From Megalobrama amblycephala (taxonomy: Eukaryota; Chordata; Actinopteri; Cypriniformes; Xenocyprididae), in NCBI RefSeq assembly GCF_018812025.1, contig NC_063044.1:43119330-43183329 (forward strand): a stretch of DNA of 64,000 bases, written 5' to 3'. Made by a program: the position numbers and the translations under genes. Positions 46,798-57,970 of the stretch are shown here, one piece after another (within the stretch, counting starts at the first letter, position 1; the number at the start of each line of letters is the position of its first letter). Under the pieces are notes generated by a model. The model did not search any database, was not told where the DNA came from, and saw only the letters and a program-made list of their open reading frames with translations.

Positions 46798-47238
46798 TGT
46801 CACGAATCCTGTCAATTCCCGGACTACATTTCCCATCATCCTCCCTGCCAGTCACATGCTCACACTCCACACCAATCACCCACTGCCACATACACCTGTA
46901 GCGCCGTATCTGGACTATAAAGGACTCACTCACACTTCACCTGATGGCGAAGTCTTGTTAACAGTCCCGTTGCATTTCTGAGCGTTTATTATCCTGTCTG
47001 CCTGTTTGTTGCCGTTACTGCCTGTTACCTGTTATTGACCCATTGCTGCCTGTCCTGACCTCTGCCTTGTCTAACGTCCTGTGAGTGATATCCGCCTGTC
47101 CTGACCATTGCCTGTTTCCTGACTACGACTCTGCCTGTTCCTTGCTGTTCCTGCTTGCCCCTGTTCGACCCAGCCTGTACGACCATGCTCACTTTTAATA
47201 AAAGCTTGCACATGGATCTCTGTCTGAGTCCCGTTACA
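46798..47238 (+). mobile_element. solo LTR of a Tf1/sushi-like Gypsy element
   Basis: It starts TGTCACGAATCC, ends CCCGTTACA, and has CTATAAAGG at 46914-46922. About 30 bp further on it has GGCGAAGTCTTG, the same R-start word as in the element at 4182-9071. It also has TTTTAATAAAAGCTTGCACA near the 3' end. No internal region follows. I could not find an exact target duplication (GATGT left, ATGGT right). Confidence 0.7.
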
Positions 47239-47400
47239 ATGGTGTATGTGCATATGCTAACAATGGGTAGAGCGATGGCCGTGGTTGCCAACCTTGATTG
47301 CCTGGTTGGAGTGAGACTTTCTTGACGGCTGAATATATACATGTATATGATACTAGTATTCTCTTTAAATTGTAACAGCACAACCTAATCAGACCCAACA

Positions 47401-47551
47401 ATAGAGAAGAATCATCAAGAATAAACAAATATTCTCCGAAAACATTGGACATTATGCAACATTTTCAGTATAATAATATTATACTGAAAATGTTGCATAA
47501 TGTCCAATGTTTTCGGAGAATATTTGTTTATTCTTGATGATTCTTCTCTAT
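47401..47551. repeat. perfect palindrome: 74-bp arms, 3-nt spacer
   Basis: Bases 47401-47474 and 47478-47551 are exact reverse complements, with AAT between them. The left arm starts ATAGAGAAGAATCATCAAGA. No mismatch was found base by base. Confidence 0.93.
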
Positions 47552-47741
47552 ACTTTAATGTACAATTAAACCTCAAGACATTCATTTTCTCTCACGTTTG
47601 ATCTCTCACGCTCCTAAAAGCTTGTCGATAAAGTAGTAGCAGCAGATAAATACAGATAAAATTCAAAAACAAAACCCTATCTTTGTATCACTAAAATGAA
47701 GAAGCTGTTTACAGACGCTCACCTCCATACATGTAATTGTA

Positions 47742-47929
47742 ACGTTGATTACGTTCCCCTCCAGTGTATTTCTTATAGTAAAATGACCCGTTGTGCTCTG
47801 TCTCACTGCCTGTATTCACTTTTGTGTCCTTAAATATTAATTTTTTGGGGTCGACAGCTTATAAAAACGTAGTTCTGGGTTTTTTGGCTTGTTTGCTGTA
47901 CACCTTGTCACACAGCAGCTTTTAGACAT
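47742..47929 (-). pseudogene. THAP-like domain fragment
   Basis: Minus-strand frame MSKSCCVTRCTANKPKNPEL continues as RFYKLSTPKN and, after a stop, IQAVRQSTTGHFTIRNTLEG. It is homologous to the arms of the fold-back element at 43516-44247. The spacing of cysteines and the tryptophan/alanine-rich part suggest a transposon THAP zinc finger. Stops make it non-functional. Confidence 0.55.
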
Positions 47930-48021
47930 TGATCTATTTTTTGTTTTAAGCCGGAAATGACAAAGAGTCACCCGGTGGGTGTGTTTTTCAGATTATGATG
48001 CGTGTCGCTCTGTCTCTATTA

Positions 48022-48406
48022 TCAAAATAATACAGTCAAACAAACATATGTCATCATTTCTATTTAGAACCTTCTCACTGTAATTCATAACTGCACGTTT
48101 ATAATGAACAATGCATTAAGGTGATTGTCTTGTTACAAACTATGTACATTTTATGTAAATATAACATGGTAACACTACAATAGTTAATGACTAACAAGTA
48201 ATTTTCAAATGTATTTTAATCATTTTTGAGCATTTATAACTGCATAAATAAGAATGGTGAGTTCAAAAGTGCGGAAGATAGGGGTGGGGTAAACAGTAGC
48301 TCATTATCATTTAAAGGGACATGCACCGAAATGGCTCGCTGTGAACAGAGCTTTTTTTGACAAGGTAAAAAGGGTGGGTTTTTTTTTACACAACCATTCA
48401 GAAATT
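48022..48406. other. no gene seen
   Basis: AT-rich spacer. Confidence 0.4.
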
Positions 48407-48410
48407 TTAA

Positions 48411-49354
48411 AGGTGCCCTAGAATCAAAAATTTAATTTACCTTGGCATAGTTAAATAACAAGAGTTCAGTACATGGAAATGACATACAGTGAGTCTCAAA
48501 CTCCATTGTTTCCTCCTTCTTATATAAATTTCATTTGTTTAAAAGACCTCCGAAGAACAGGCGAATCTCAACATATCACCGACTGTTACGTAACAGTCGG
48601 GATCATTAATATGTATGACCCCAATATTTGCATATGTCAGCCCATGTTCAAGGCATTAGACAAGGCAGTACTAACATCTGAAGCAGCACAGCTGAATCAT
48701 CAGACTAGGTAAGCAAGCAAGGACAACAGCGAAAAATGGCAGATGGAGCAATAATAACTGACATGATCCATGATAACATGATATTTTTAGTGATATTTGT
48801 AAATTGTCTTTCTAAATGTTTCGTTAGCATGTTGCTAATGTACTGTTAAATGTGGTTAAAGTTACCATCGTTTCTTACTGTATTCATGGAGACATGACTG
48901 TCGTTATTTTCATTTTTAAACACTTGAAGTCTGTATAATTCATAAACACAACTTCATTCTTTATAAATCTCTCCAACAGTGTGTAATGTTAGCTTTAGCC
49001 ATGGAGCACCATCAAACTCATTCAGAATCAAATGTAAACATCCAAATAAATACTATACTTACGCGATTAGACATGTTGCATGACGAACACTTTGTAAAGA
49101 TCCATTTTGAGGGTTATATTAGCTGTGTGAACTTTGTTTATGCTGTTTAAGGCAAGCGCGAGCTCCGGGGGCGGGGAGCACGAGAATTAAAGGGGCCGCA
49201 GCATGAATCGGCGCATAGTTAATGATGCCCCAAAATAGGCAGTTGAATGAATTAAAAAAATCTATGGGGTATTTTGAGCTGAAACTTCACAGACACATTC
49301 AGGGGACACCTTAGACTTATATTACATCTTTTGAAAACACGTTCTTCGGCACCT
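48411..49354. mobile_element. TTAA-flanked (Kolobok-like) non-autonomous element
   Basis: TTAA at 48407-48410 and 49355-49358. The ends are AGGTGCCCTAG and, as reverse complement, AGGTGCCGAAG. It contains a 22-bp perfect palindrome at 48579-48600 (half-site CCGACTGTTAC) and a CpG-rich stretch near 49150-49210. The 79-codon frame at 48473 is not supported as a gene. Confidence 0.65.
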
Positions 49355-49358
49355 TTAA

Positions 49359-51457
49359 TCAAAGTATGTTATAGACTTTTCATGAAGACCCTAAAGAATC
49401 ATAACTTGTTGAAAATTGGCATCCGATGTCCCCTTTAAGATCTGAGGTAGATTAGCCATGGCTATAAAGGTGACACAAAAAGATATTCAAACTATTAAAC
49501 ATTGAACACTTAACATTAAATAAAACACATAATGGAGGAATGTGAGGAAAGTGAAAGATCCAAATCATCCTAAAAATGAGACATGCTTTATAATAAGCAC
49601 TATAACCTAGTTTGTAAGCGAATAGTTTAGTTGTACAGAATTCTGACCATCGAAATCTATGACTGTGTTAATTTCGTAAATGAAAACTGACGAAAAATGT
49701 TCGTTGACGACCTTTTTTCCATGACTAAGACTAGACGAGAGACAACACCAATGTCATTTAACGATAACTGTGACTAAATCAACACGTGCAATATCGTTAA
49801 CGAAAAAAGACGAGACGTGGCTAAACGACTAAAATCTTTACCAAAATCACTCTTTTGAAATCACTTTTTGTTTTTGTCGAATTAAGGAGACAAAACTCCA
49901 AAAAAGGAGACTGTTTAACGAGCGTTCATGCTTACGGTTGCCAGATTTCAAGAATGTAAACCCCCAATCAGAGATTTTCTGTTAACCCTTGCGCACATAA
50001 GTTTAAAATATTCTGGCTCACCCCCCAGAGTGAGTTTAATGGCGACCGTTATTTAGAACGTATCAATTTATTGTTTCCATGGTGATGTGCCATTGCTTGT
50101 TACGTGACACAGCAGCGCTGTATGACTGTAATTGAAATTTGTGTCGGGTTATAAAACAGGACTTCATACTGTACCTTTATAATGAAATAGCGATCGCGAA
50201 ATGAATCCAATCCATTGCATTTGGGTAAAATGTCCATGAGTGTCCATTGAAAAACAAAAAACAGTACTTTTTGTCCACAAAAACTTTAAATCCATGAAAT
50301 ATTGATATAGTATCCATTGTTTGCATCACATTTCTTCTGAATGATCTGTTCTTCAGAAATTATTCAACCAGAGCAGCATTTATGATGTAAAACTGTATAT
50401 GATTGTATATCTCACAAACAAATGAGCCCACAGTAAAATTTTTCAGAATGCAGCAGTTTTTGTTATAATATCCAAGCAGTGCTGTCGGACTTTGTGGTGT
50501 CTTGAGAGGCATATTCTTCAGCCATAGTCATAGTAAATCTCACGAACAAAACTTTCAGCCAATGCCAAGACGATCCAGCAACGTGTGTTCTGTTTATCTT
50601 CCGCATGCGAGCACATTTACACAGACGCACATCTGTCTCAATTCTCGATCATTAACGCAGCAAGCCATATTATTTTATTATATTATTATAATAAATTATA
50701 TATTATATTATTCACAAACACGGCAGAGATGCCAAATTCAGCGGCTGGAATTAGCTGAGGTGAGGTAAAGTGACAGCTCAAAGAGCACGTTTTACTTAAT
50801 CTTTGCAATCTGGCAACCATGCACACACGTTCTCTCTACAACTGAGGAAGAAGGGCAGATGATCTGAAAAAGTAAGCTGACAAGTAAGCTGGAGTTCAGC
50901 GATCTTCATTTGATTTTGAATGTCGTAAATATGACATTCAATCAAATTACCGCATCTTTCGCAGTTAAGACTGCACCCATACAAGCCAGCAAATCGTGCT
51001 ACATTATCTTTGTAAAAGTGGGGATTTAGCACTTACTAGAAGAACAAATAGCGAATAGACACAGACTGCAGAGATTTAAGATTAAAACTATCTTTGATAC
51101 AAAAACCTACCCTTCTGTGAGTTAGTTTTTAATGTTGATCATATTATATTATTATATAATATAATATATAGTATCCCGAATATTGATTTTATACAACAGT
51201 TCAACAAACAAAAGGGTCATATTAAGTGATGTACATTTTAAACAGTATTGTCAGTATTTTTGCTCTATTTTGCAACGAAAGCCACAGCAAAACTGCAGCA
51301 CACAAGCTGTTTTGTGAATGAATCTGTGGCTTTAAACAAATCTTTAATGATTCAATGACCTATTCATAAATAGAGCTGCTTACTTTGATACTGAAAGAAT
51401 AAATGAATTGATGATTCACTCATAAAAACAGGGACTTACCGCCACCTACTAATTGTA
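49359..51457. other. non-coding stretch with repeat remnants
   Basis: 49665-49860 has GTTAATTTCGTAAATGAAAA and CGTTAACGAAAAAAGACGAG, words of a dispersed cyprinid repeat. 51130-51180 is an (ATTAT)-rich tract. No gene recognised. Confidence 0.4.
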
Positions 51458-53056
51458 CAAACCCGATTCCAAAAAAGTTGGGACACTGTACAAATTGTGA
51501 ATAAAAAAGGAATGCAATAATTTACAAATCTCATAAACTTTCACAATAGTTTATTCACAATAGAATATAAATAACATATCAAATGTTGAAAGTGAGACAT
51601 TTTGAAATGTCATGCCAAATATTGGCTCATTTTGGATTTCATGAGAGCTACACATTCCAAAAAAGTTGGGACAGGTAGCAATAAGAGGCCAGAAAAGTTA
51701 AATGTACATATAAGGAACAGCTAGTGGACCAATTTGCAACTTATTAGGTCAATTGGCAACATGATTGGGTATAAAAAGAGCCTCTCAGAGTGGCAGTGTC
51801 TCTCAGAAGTCAAGATGGGCAGAGGATCACCAATTCCCCCAATGCTGCGGCGAAAAATAGTGGAGCAAAATCAGAAAGGAGTTTCTCAGAGAAAAATTGC
51901 AAAGAGTTTGAAGTTATCATCATCTACAGTGCATAATATCATCCAAAAATTCAGAGAATCTGGAACAATCTCTGTGCGTAAGGGTCAAGGCGGGAAAACC
52001 ATACTGGATGCCCGTGATCTTCGGGCCCTTAGACGGCACTGCATCACATACAGGAATGCTACTGTAATGGAAATCACAACATGGGCTCAGGAATACTTCC
52101 AGAAAACATTGTCGGTGAACACAATTCACCGTGCCATTCGCTGTTGCCGGCTAAAACTCTATAGGTCAAAAAAGAAGCCATATCTAAACATGATCCAGAA
52201 GCGCAGGCGTTTTCTCTGGGCCAAAGCTCATTTAAAATGGACTGTGGCAAAGTGGAAAACTGTTCTGTGGTCAGACGAATCAAAATTTGAAGTTCTTTTT
52301 GGAAAACTGGGACGCCATGTCATCTGGACTAAAGAGGACAAGGACAACCCAAGTTGTTATCAGCACACAGTTCAGAAGCCTGCATCTCTGAGGGTATGGG
52401 GTTGCATGAGTGTGTGTGGCATGGGCAGCTTACACATCTGGAAAGGCACCATCAATGCTGAAAGGTGTATCCAAGTTCTAGAACAACATATGCTCCCATC
52501 CAGATGTCGTCTCTTTCAGGGAAGACCTTGAATTTCCAACATGACAATGCCAGACCACATACTGCATCAATTACAACATCATGGCTGCGTAGAAGAAAGA
52601 TCCGGGTACTGAAATGGCCAGCCTGCAGTCCAGATCTTTCACCCATAGAAAACATTTGGCACATCATAAAGAGGAAGATGTGACAAAGCAGACCTAAGAC
52701 AGTTGAGCAACTAGAAGCCTGTATTAGACAAGAATGGGACAACATTCCTATTCCTAAACTTGAGCAACTTGTCTCCTCAGTCCCCAGACATTTGCAGACT
52801 GTTATAAAAAGAAGAGGGGATGCCACACAGTGGTAAACATGGCCTTGTCCCAACTTTTTTGAGATGTGTTGATGCCATGAAATTTAAAATCAACTTATTT
52901 TTCCCTTAAAATGATACATTTTCTCAGTTTAAACATTTGATATGTCATCTATGTTGTATTCTGAACAAAATATTGAAATTTGAAACTTCCACATCATTGC
53001 ATTCTGTTTTTATTCACAATTTGTACAGTGTCCCAACTTTTTTGGAATCGGGTTTG
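51458..53056 (+). mobile_element. Tc1/mariner-type transposon, complete ends
   Basis: The ends begin CAAACCCGATTCCAAAAAAG in mirror orientation and continue through GTTGGGACACTGTACAAATT. It is flanked by TA (51456-51457 and 53057-53058). A second internal copy of CCAAAAAAGTTGGGACA at about 51657 gives an inverted-repeat/direct-repeat end structure. A 3' part of this element recurs at 56898-57970. Confidence 0.93.
51815..52836 (+). pseudogene. Tc1/mariner transposase (DD34E), frameshift plus stop
   Basis: The likely start is MGRGSPIPPMLRRKIVEQNQ at 51815; a longer upstream frame begins at 51734 but lacks family character. Helix-turn-helix: VSQRKIAKSLKLSSSTVHNI. Catalytic residues lie in LWSDESKF, FQHDNARPHT and SPDLSPIENIWH, with 34 residues between the second D and the E. 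A one-base deletion near 52527 and a TGA at 52681-52683 break it; the last frame runs to TAA 52834-52836. The same two defects are in the copy at 56898-57970, so they predate the duplication. Confidence 0.92.
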
Positions 53057-53058
53057 TA

Positions 53059-54032
53059 ATAAGAGCATCACAATTTTATTTGTTGTCATCATTGGGTGAT
53101 ACTGACACAACATAAAATTGTAAAATAAAGCCACAAATAGTAAAACAAAGCAATTTCTTTATTCCTGCTTCAATGCACTCTGGGAGTACACTTCCTCAGA
53201 TCACAGATATAATTAATTTGACAAAACTTAAATGGTTTTAGCTTACTTAATTGAATTAAGGCAACGAGTTTGACAATTAAGTAAACTGAACAAATTTGTT
53301 TTTACAGTGTAAAATCACAAAACCTGTCGTGAAGAAAAGTGTTCTCTATCTGGAAATGAAGCTTAGAAGTCAGAGTTCCAGATGTCAAAATTAGACTTTA
53401 TTGAGCAAATCAACAAAGCCAAGATGCCTGTAGGACATCTGAGTTTGTCTCTGGCCAGGGCACAATTCTTATAGTTTTCTTATCTGTTATTTCACAATAC
53501 CCAAGGGATTTCAATCTTTGGTAAGATTCACCCCTCCTGTTTCCCCATAATTAAGTTCTACATCTTTTGCTTTCTCTCTAATTGTGGAATACTGCCAAAT
53601 GATGGTAAATCCTTTCTCATAGGCAAAATGTAACATTCTCCAAGGCCAGTCAACACTTTGTGTTTTTGTAGGGCTTTAAATTTTAGACAACAGAATGCTC
53701 AGACAAAACTCAAAAGTATGTGTATTTCGATTTGTGGGGTGATTTTGTGGAACAGTCTGAACAATTCAATCAAATAAAGTGTAAATATCTTGCAATTAAA
53801 AAAAAAAAAGTATGAGAGATTTATTTTTGATAAGTACAAAAGTGGGGCCGGAGAGTGATAATTTAACTGTTGCTAATGCTGCTTGAATTTTGTTTCTGTT
53901 TGTTCTTCCTTATATTAATAGCTAGATTTAATAAGGATTTAATAAGCCTAGGGCTTATCCCTGCCTATCCCTCTGCAACCACAAAGAAAGTTTTATAGAA
54001 GAATACAGAAGAAAAAAATCTTTTGGGTGCAT
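53059..54032. other. 3' flank of the Thr-repeat gene, also present at 57973-58945
   Basis: Non-coding. TTTGTTTTTACAGTG at 53296-53310 resembles a CACTGT-type transposon terminus in reverse. No gene recognised. Confidence 0.5.
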
Positions 54033-54038
54033 TTTATT
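54033..54038 (-). terminator. polyadenylation signal AATAAA
   Basis: AATAAA on the minus strand about 70 bp past the stop of the first gene copy. The equivalent in the second copy is at 58946-58951. Confidence 0.5.
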
Positions 54039-54149
54039 CTACAAAGTTTTCAAAATTTTTAATGTGTAGTTTTATGGTTACGTTCACAAGTATAATTTAA
54101 ATGCATTTATGCTGTATCTGCCATAGTCACAGCTGCCTCTTCTGCATGC

Positions 54150-54232
54150 ATTTTCTGTAAAGCTGCATTGAAACGATATGTATTGTAAAAAGCGTTATAC
54201 AAATAAATTTGATATTGAAATTGAAATTCTGT
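54150..54232 (-). repeat. dispersed-repeat-derived C-terminal coding segment
   Basis: The minus strand contains TTTATTTGTATAACGCTTTT and CAGCTTTACAGAAAATGCAT, words of a widespread teleost repeat, in frame with the gene. The duplicate lies at 59063-59145. Confidence 0.65.
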
Positions 54233-55009
54233 GAGTGGAGCCGAGGCTGTAGTCATGTCTGCCACTTCTGTAGTCATGTCTTCATCTACTGTGACCGCTA
54301 TCATAGTTGTCTCTTCTGAGACCGCAGTTGCTGATGCAGTCATAGTTGTCTCTTCTGTGAACACAGTCGCTGCTGTAGTCATAGTTGTCTCTTCTGTGAC
54401 CGCAGCTGCTGATGCAGTTGTCTCTTCTGTGACCGCAGTCGCTGCTGTAATCATAGTTGTCTCTTCTGTGACTGCAGTCGCTGCTGTACTCATAGTTGTC
54501 TCTTCTGTGACCGCAGTCGCTGCTGTAGTCATAGTTGTCTCTTCTGTGACCGCAGCTACTGATGCAGTCATAGTTGTCTCTTCTGTGACCGTAGTCGCTG
54601 CTGTAGTCATAGTTGTGTCTTCTGTGACCGTAGTCGCTGCTGTAGTCATAGTTGTCTCTTCTGTGACCGCAGTCGCTGCTGTAGTCATAGTTGTCTCTTC
54701 TTTGACAGCAGTCGCTGCTGTAGTCATAGTTGTCTCTTCTTTAACAGCAGTCGCTGCTGTAGTCACGGTTGTCTCTTCTTTGACAGCAGTCGCTGCTGTA
54801 GTCATGGTTGCCTTTCCTTTATTCGGATCTATGAGCGGGATAAAAACACTTGTAAACGCACTTCCAATCGCAGAAAAGGCACTTGCGATCGCACTTAAAG
54901 CTGCCATCAAGGCAAGTCCAATCATATCAAATAAGGAAGAACCGACATCATCCTCAGTCTGACCAGGATCCTTATCTTCATCAACAGACTTGGTTGCCTT
55001 TTGTTTGAC

Positions 55010-56901
55010 CGTAGTCTTTGTTGTAGTCACAGTTGTCGCTTTTGTGACTGTAGTCGCTGATGTAGTCATAGTTGTCTCTTCTGTGACCACAGTCGCTGCT
55101 GTAGTCATAGTTGTCTCTTCTGTGACCGCAGTCGCTGCTGTAGTCATAGTTGGCTCTTCTGTGACTGTAGTCGCTGCTGTAGTCATAGTTGGCTCTTCTG
55201 TGACTGTAGTCGCTGCTGTAGTCATAGTTGGCTCTTCTGTGACAGTACTCGCTGATGTAGTCACAGTTGGCTCTTCTGTGACTGTACTCGCTGATGTAGT
55301 CATAGTTGTCTCTTCTGTGACTGTAGTCGCTGATGTAGTCATAGTTGGCTCTTCTGTGACTGTAGTCGCTGCTGTAGTCATAGTTGGCTCTTCTGTGACC
55401 GTAGTCGGTGCTGTAGTCATAGTTGTCTCTTCTGTGACCGTAGTCGCTGCTGTAGTCATAGTTGTCTCTTCTGTGACCGTAGTCGCTGCTGTAGTCATAG
55501 TTGGCTCTTCTGTGACCGTAGTTGCTGCTGTAGTCATAGTTGGCTCTTCTGTGACTGTACTCGCTGATGAAGTCATAGTTGTCTCTTCTGTGACTGTAGT
55601 CGCTGCTGTAGTTATAGTTGTCTCTTCTGTGACCGCAGTCGCTGCTGTAGTCATAGTTGGCCCTTCTGTGACTGTACTCGCTGATGAAGTCATAGTTGGC
55701 TCTTCTGTGACTGTAGTCGCTGCTGTAGTCATAGTTGGCTCTTCTGTGACTGTAGTCGCTGATGTAGTCATAGTTGTCTCTTCTGTGACTGTACTCGCTG
55801 ATGTAGTCACAGTTGGCTCTTCTGTGACTGTACTCGCTGATGTAGTCATAGTTGTCTCTTCTGTGACTGTAGTCGCTGATGTAGTCATAGTTGGCTCTTC
55901 TGTGACTGTAGTCGCTGCTGTAGTCATAGTTGTCTCTTCTGTGACCGTAGTCGCTGCTGTAGTCATAGTTGTCTCTTTTGTGACCGTAGTCGCTGCTGTA
56001 GTCATAGTTGTCTCTTCTGTGACCGTAGTCGCTGCTGTAGTCATAGTTGTCTCTTCTGTGACCGTAGTCGCTGCTGTAGTCATAGTTGGCTCTTCTGTGA
56101 CCGTAGTTGCTGCTGTAGTCATAGTTGGCTCTTCTGTGACTGTACTCGCTGATGAAGTCATAGTTGGCTCTTCTGTGACTGTAGTCGCTGATGTAGTCAC
56201 AGTTGGCTCTTCTGTGACTGTAGTCGCTGCTGTAGTTATAGTTGTCTCTTCTGTGACCGCAGTCGCTGCTGTAGTCATAGTTGGCTCTTCTGTGACTGTA
56301 CTCGCTGATGAAGTCATAGTTGGCTCTTCTGTGACCGTAGTCGCTGATGTAGTCATAGTTGGATCTTCTGTGACTGTAGTCGCTGCTGTAGTTATAGTTG
56401 TCTCTTCTGTGACCGCAGTCGCTGCTGTAGTCATAGTTGTCTGTTCTGTGACCGTAGTCGCTGCTGTAGTTATAGTTGTCTCTTCTGTGACCGCAGTCGC
56501 TGCTGTAGTCATAGTTGTCTCTTCTGTGACTGTACTCGCTGATGTAGTCATAGTTGTTTCTTCTGTGACCGCAGTTGCTGCTGTAGTTATAGTTGTCTCG
56601 TCTGTGACCGCAGTCGCTGCTGTAGTCATAGTTGTCTCTTCTGTGACCGTAGTCGCTGCTGTAGTCATAGTTGTCTCTTCTGTGACTGTAGTCGCTGCTG
56701 TAGTCATAGTTGGCTCTTCTGTGACCGTAGTCACTGACGTAGTGAAAGTTGTCTCTTCTGTGACAGCAGTCGCTGCTGTAGTCATAGTTGGCTCTTCTGT
56801 GACCGCAGTCGCTGCTGTAGTTATAGTTGTCTCGTCTGTGACTGCAGTCGCTGCTGTAGTCATAGTTGTCTTTTCTGTGACCGCAGTCACTGCTGCAGTC
56901 A
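55010..56901 (-). repeat. 39-bp coding minisatellite, first copy
   Basis: About 48 tandem 39-bp units, each 13 codons. Recurrent variants are ETTM/EPTM at the unit end and TTAAT/TTSAS/TSSAS at its start. Confidence 0.93.
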
Positions 56902-57970
56902 AGGCGGGAAAACCATACTGGATGCCCGTGATCTTCGGGCCCTTAGACGGCACTGCATCACATACAGGAATGCTACTGTAATGGAAATCACAACATGGGC
57001 TCAGGAATACTTCCAGAAAACATTGTCGGTGAACACAATTCACCGTGCCATTCGCTGTTGCCGGCTAAAACTCTATAGGTCAAAAAAGAAGCCATATCTA
57101 AACATGATCCAGAAGCGCAGGCGTTTTCTCTGGGCCAAAGCTCATTTAAAATGGACTGTGGCAAAGTGGAAAACTGTTCTGTGGTCAGACGAATCAAAAT
57201 TTGAAGTTCTTTTTGGAAAACTGGGACGCCATGTCATCTGGACTAAAGAGGACAAGGACAACCCAAGTTGTTATCAGCACACAGTTCAGAAGCCTGCATC
57301 TCTGAGGGTATGGGGTTGCATGAGTGTGTGTGGCATGGGCAGCTTACACATCTGGAAAGGCACCATCAATGCTGAAAGGTGTATCCAAGTTCTAGAACAA
57401 CATATGCTCCCATCCAGATGTCGTCTCTTTCAGGGAAGACCTTGAATTTCCAACATGACAATGCCAGACCACATACTGCATCAATTACAACATCATGGCT
57501 GCGTAGAAGAAAGATCCGGGTACTGAAATGGCCAGCCTGCAGTCCAGATCTTTCACCCATAGAAAACATTTGGCACATCATAAAGAGGAAGATGTGACAA
57601 AGCAGACCTAAGACAGTTGAGCAACTAGAAGCCTGTATTAGACAAGAATGGGACAACATTCCTATTCCTAAACTTGAGCAACTTGTCTCCTCAGTCCCCA
57701 GACATTTGCAGACTGTTATAAAAAGAAGAGGGGATGCCACACAGTGGTAAACATGGCCTTGTCCCAACTTTTTTGAGATGTGTTGATGCCATGAAATTTA
57801 AAATCAACTTATTTTTCCCTTAAAATGATACATTTTCTCAGTTTAAACATTTGATATGTCATCTATGTTGTATTCTGAACAAAATATTGAAATTTGAAAC
57901 TTCCACATCATTGCATTCTGTTTTTATTCACAATTTGTACAGTGTCCCAACTTTTTTGGAATCGGGTTTG
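56898..57970 (+). mobile_element. 5'-truncated Tc1 copy created by the tandem duplication
   Basis: Identical by eye to 51984-53056, including the frameshift and TGA. It lacks the 5' end and so is not an independent insertion. Its transposase remnant ends at TAA 57748-57750. Antisense sequence here supplies the first ~47 codons of the 978-codon minus-strand frame. Confidence 0.92.

Larger units (their letters stand above)
54107..56901 (-). pseudogene. Thr-repeat protein, 5'-truncated tandem copy (C-terminal part)
   Basis: The open frame runs from 57043 to the stop at 54107 (978 codons), but residues before about 56901 are antisense Tc1 sequence fused by the duplication, so the true gene part is 54107-56901. 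From N to C: about 48 repeats of a 13-residue unit (TTAATAVTEETTM type; 55010-56901); a unique block with an acidic stretch (SVDEDKDPGQTEDD) and a hydrophobic Ala/Ser/Ile-rich segment starting SSLFDMIGLALMAALSAIAS; about 15 more repeats (54232-54805); and a C-terminus derived from a dispersed repeat (YLYNAFYNTYRFNAALQKMH). It lacks signal peptide and N-terminal domain, so it is probably a non-functional duplicate, although the frame is intact. Confidence 0.7.

Noticed and set aside
51734..51814. Upstream extension of the Tc1 transposase frame (27 extra codons)
   Set aside because: Typical transposases of this group start near the GRGSPIP segment, and the extension has no conserved features.
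54990..56981. Long plus-strand frame (663 codons, Val/Ser-rich) opposite the Thr repeats, and similar ones at 54231-54962, 59144-59875 and 59903-61951
   Set aside because: They are the antisense of the 39-bp coding array. A unit divisible by three with no stop on either strand keeps both strands open. The minus strand has the unique C-terminus, hydrophobic block and polyadenylation signal.
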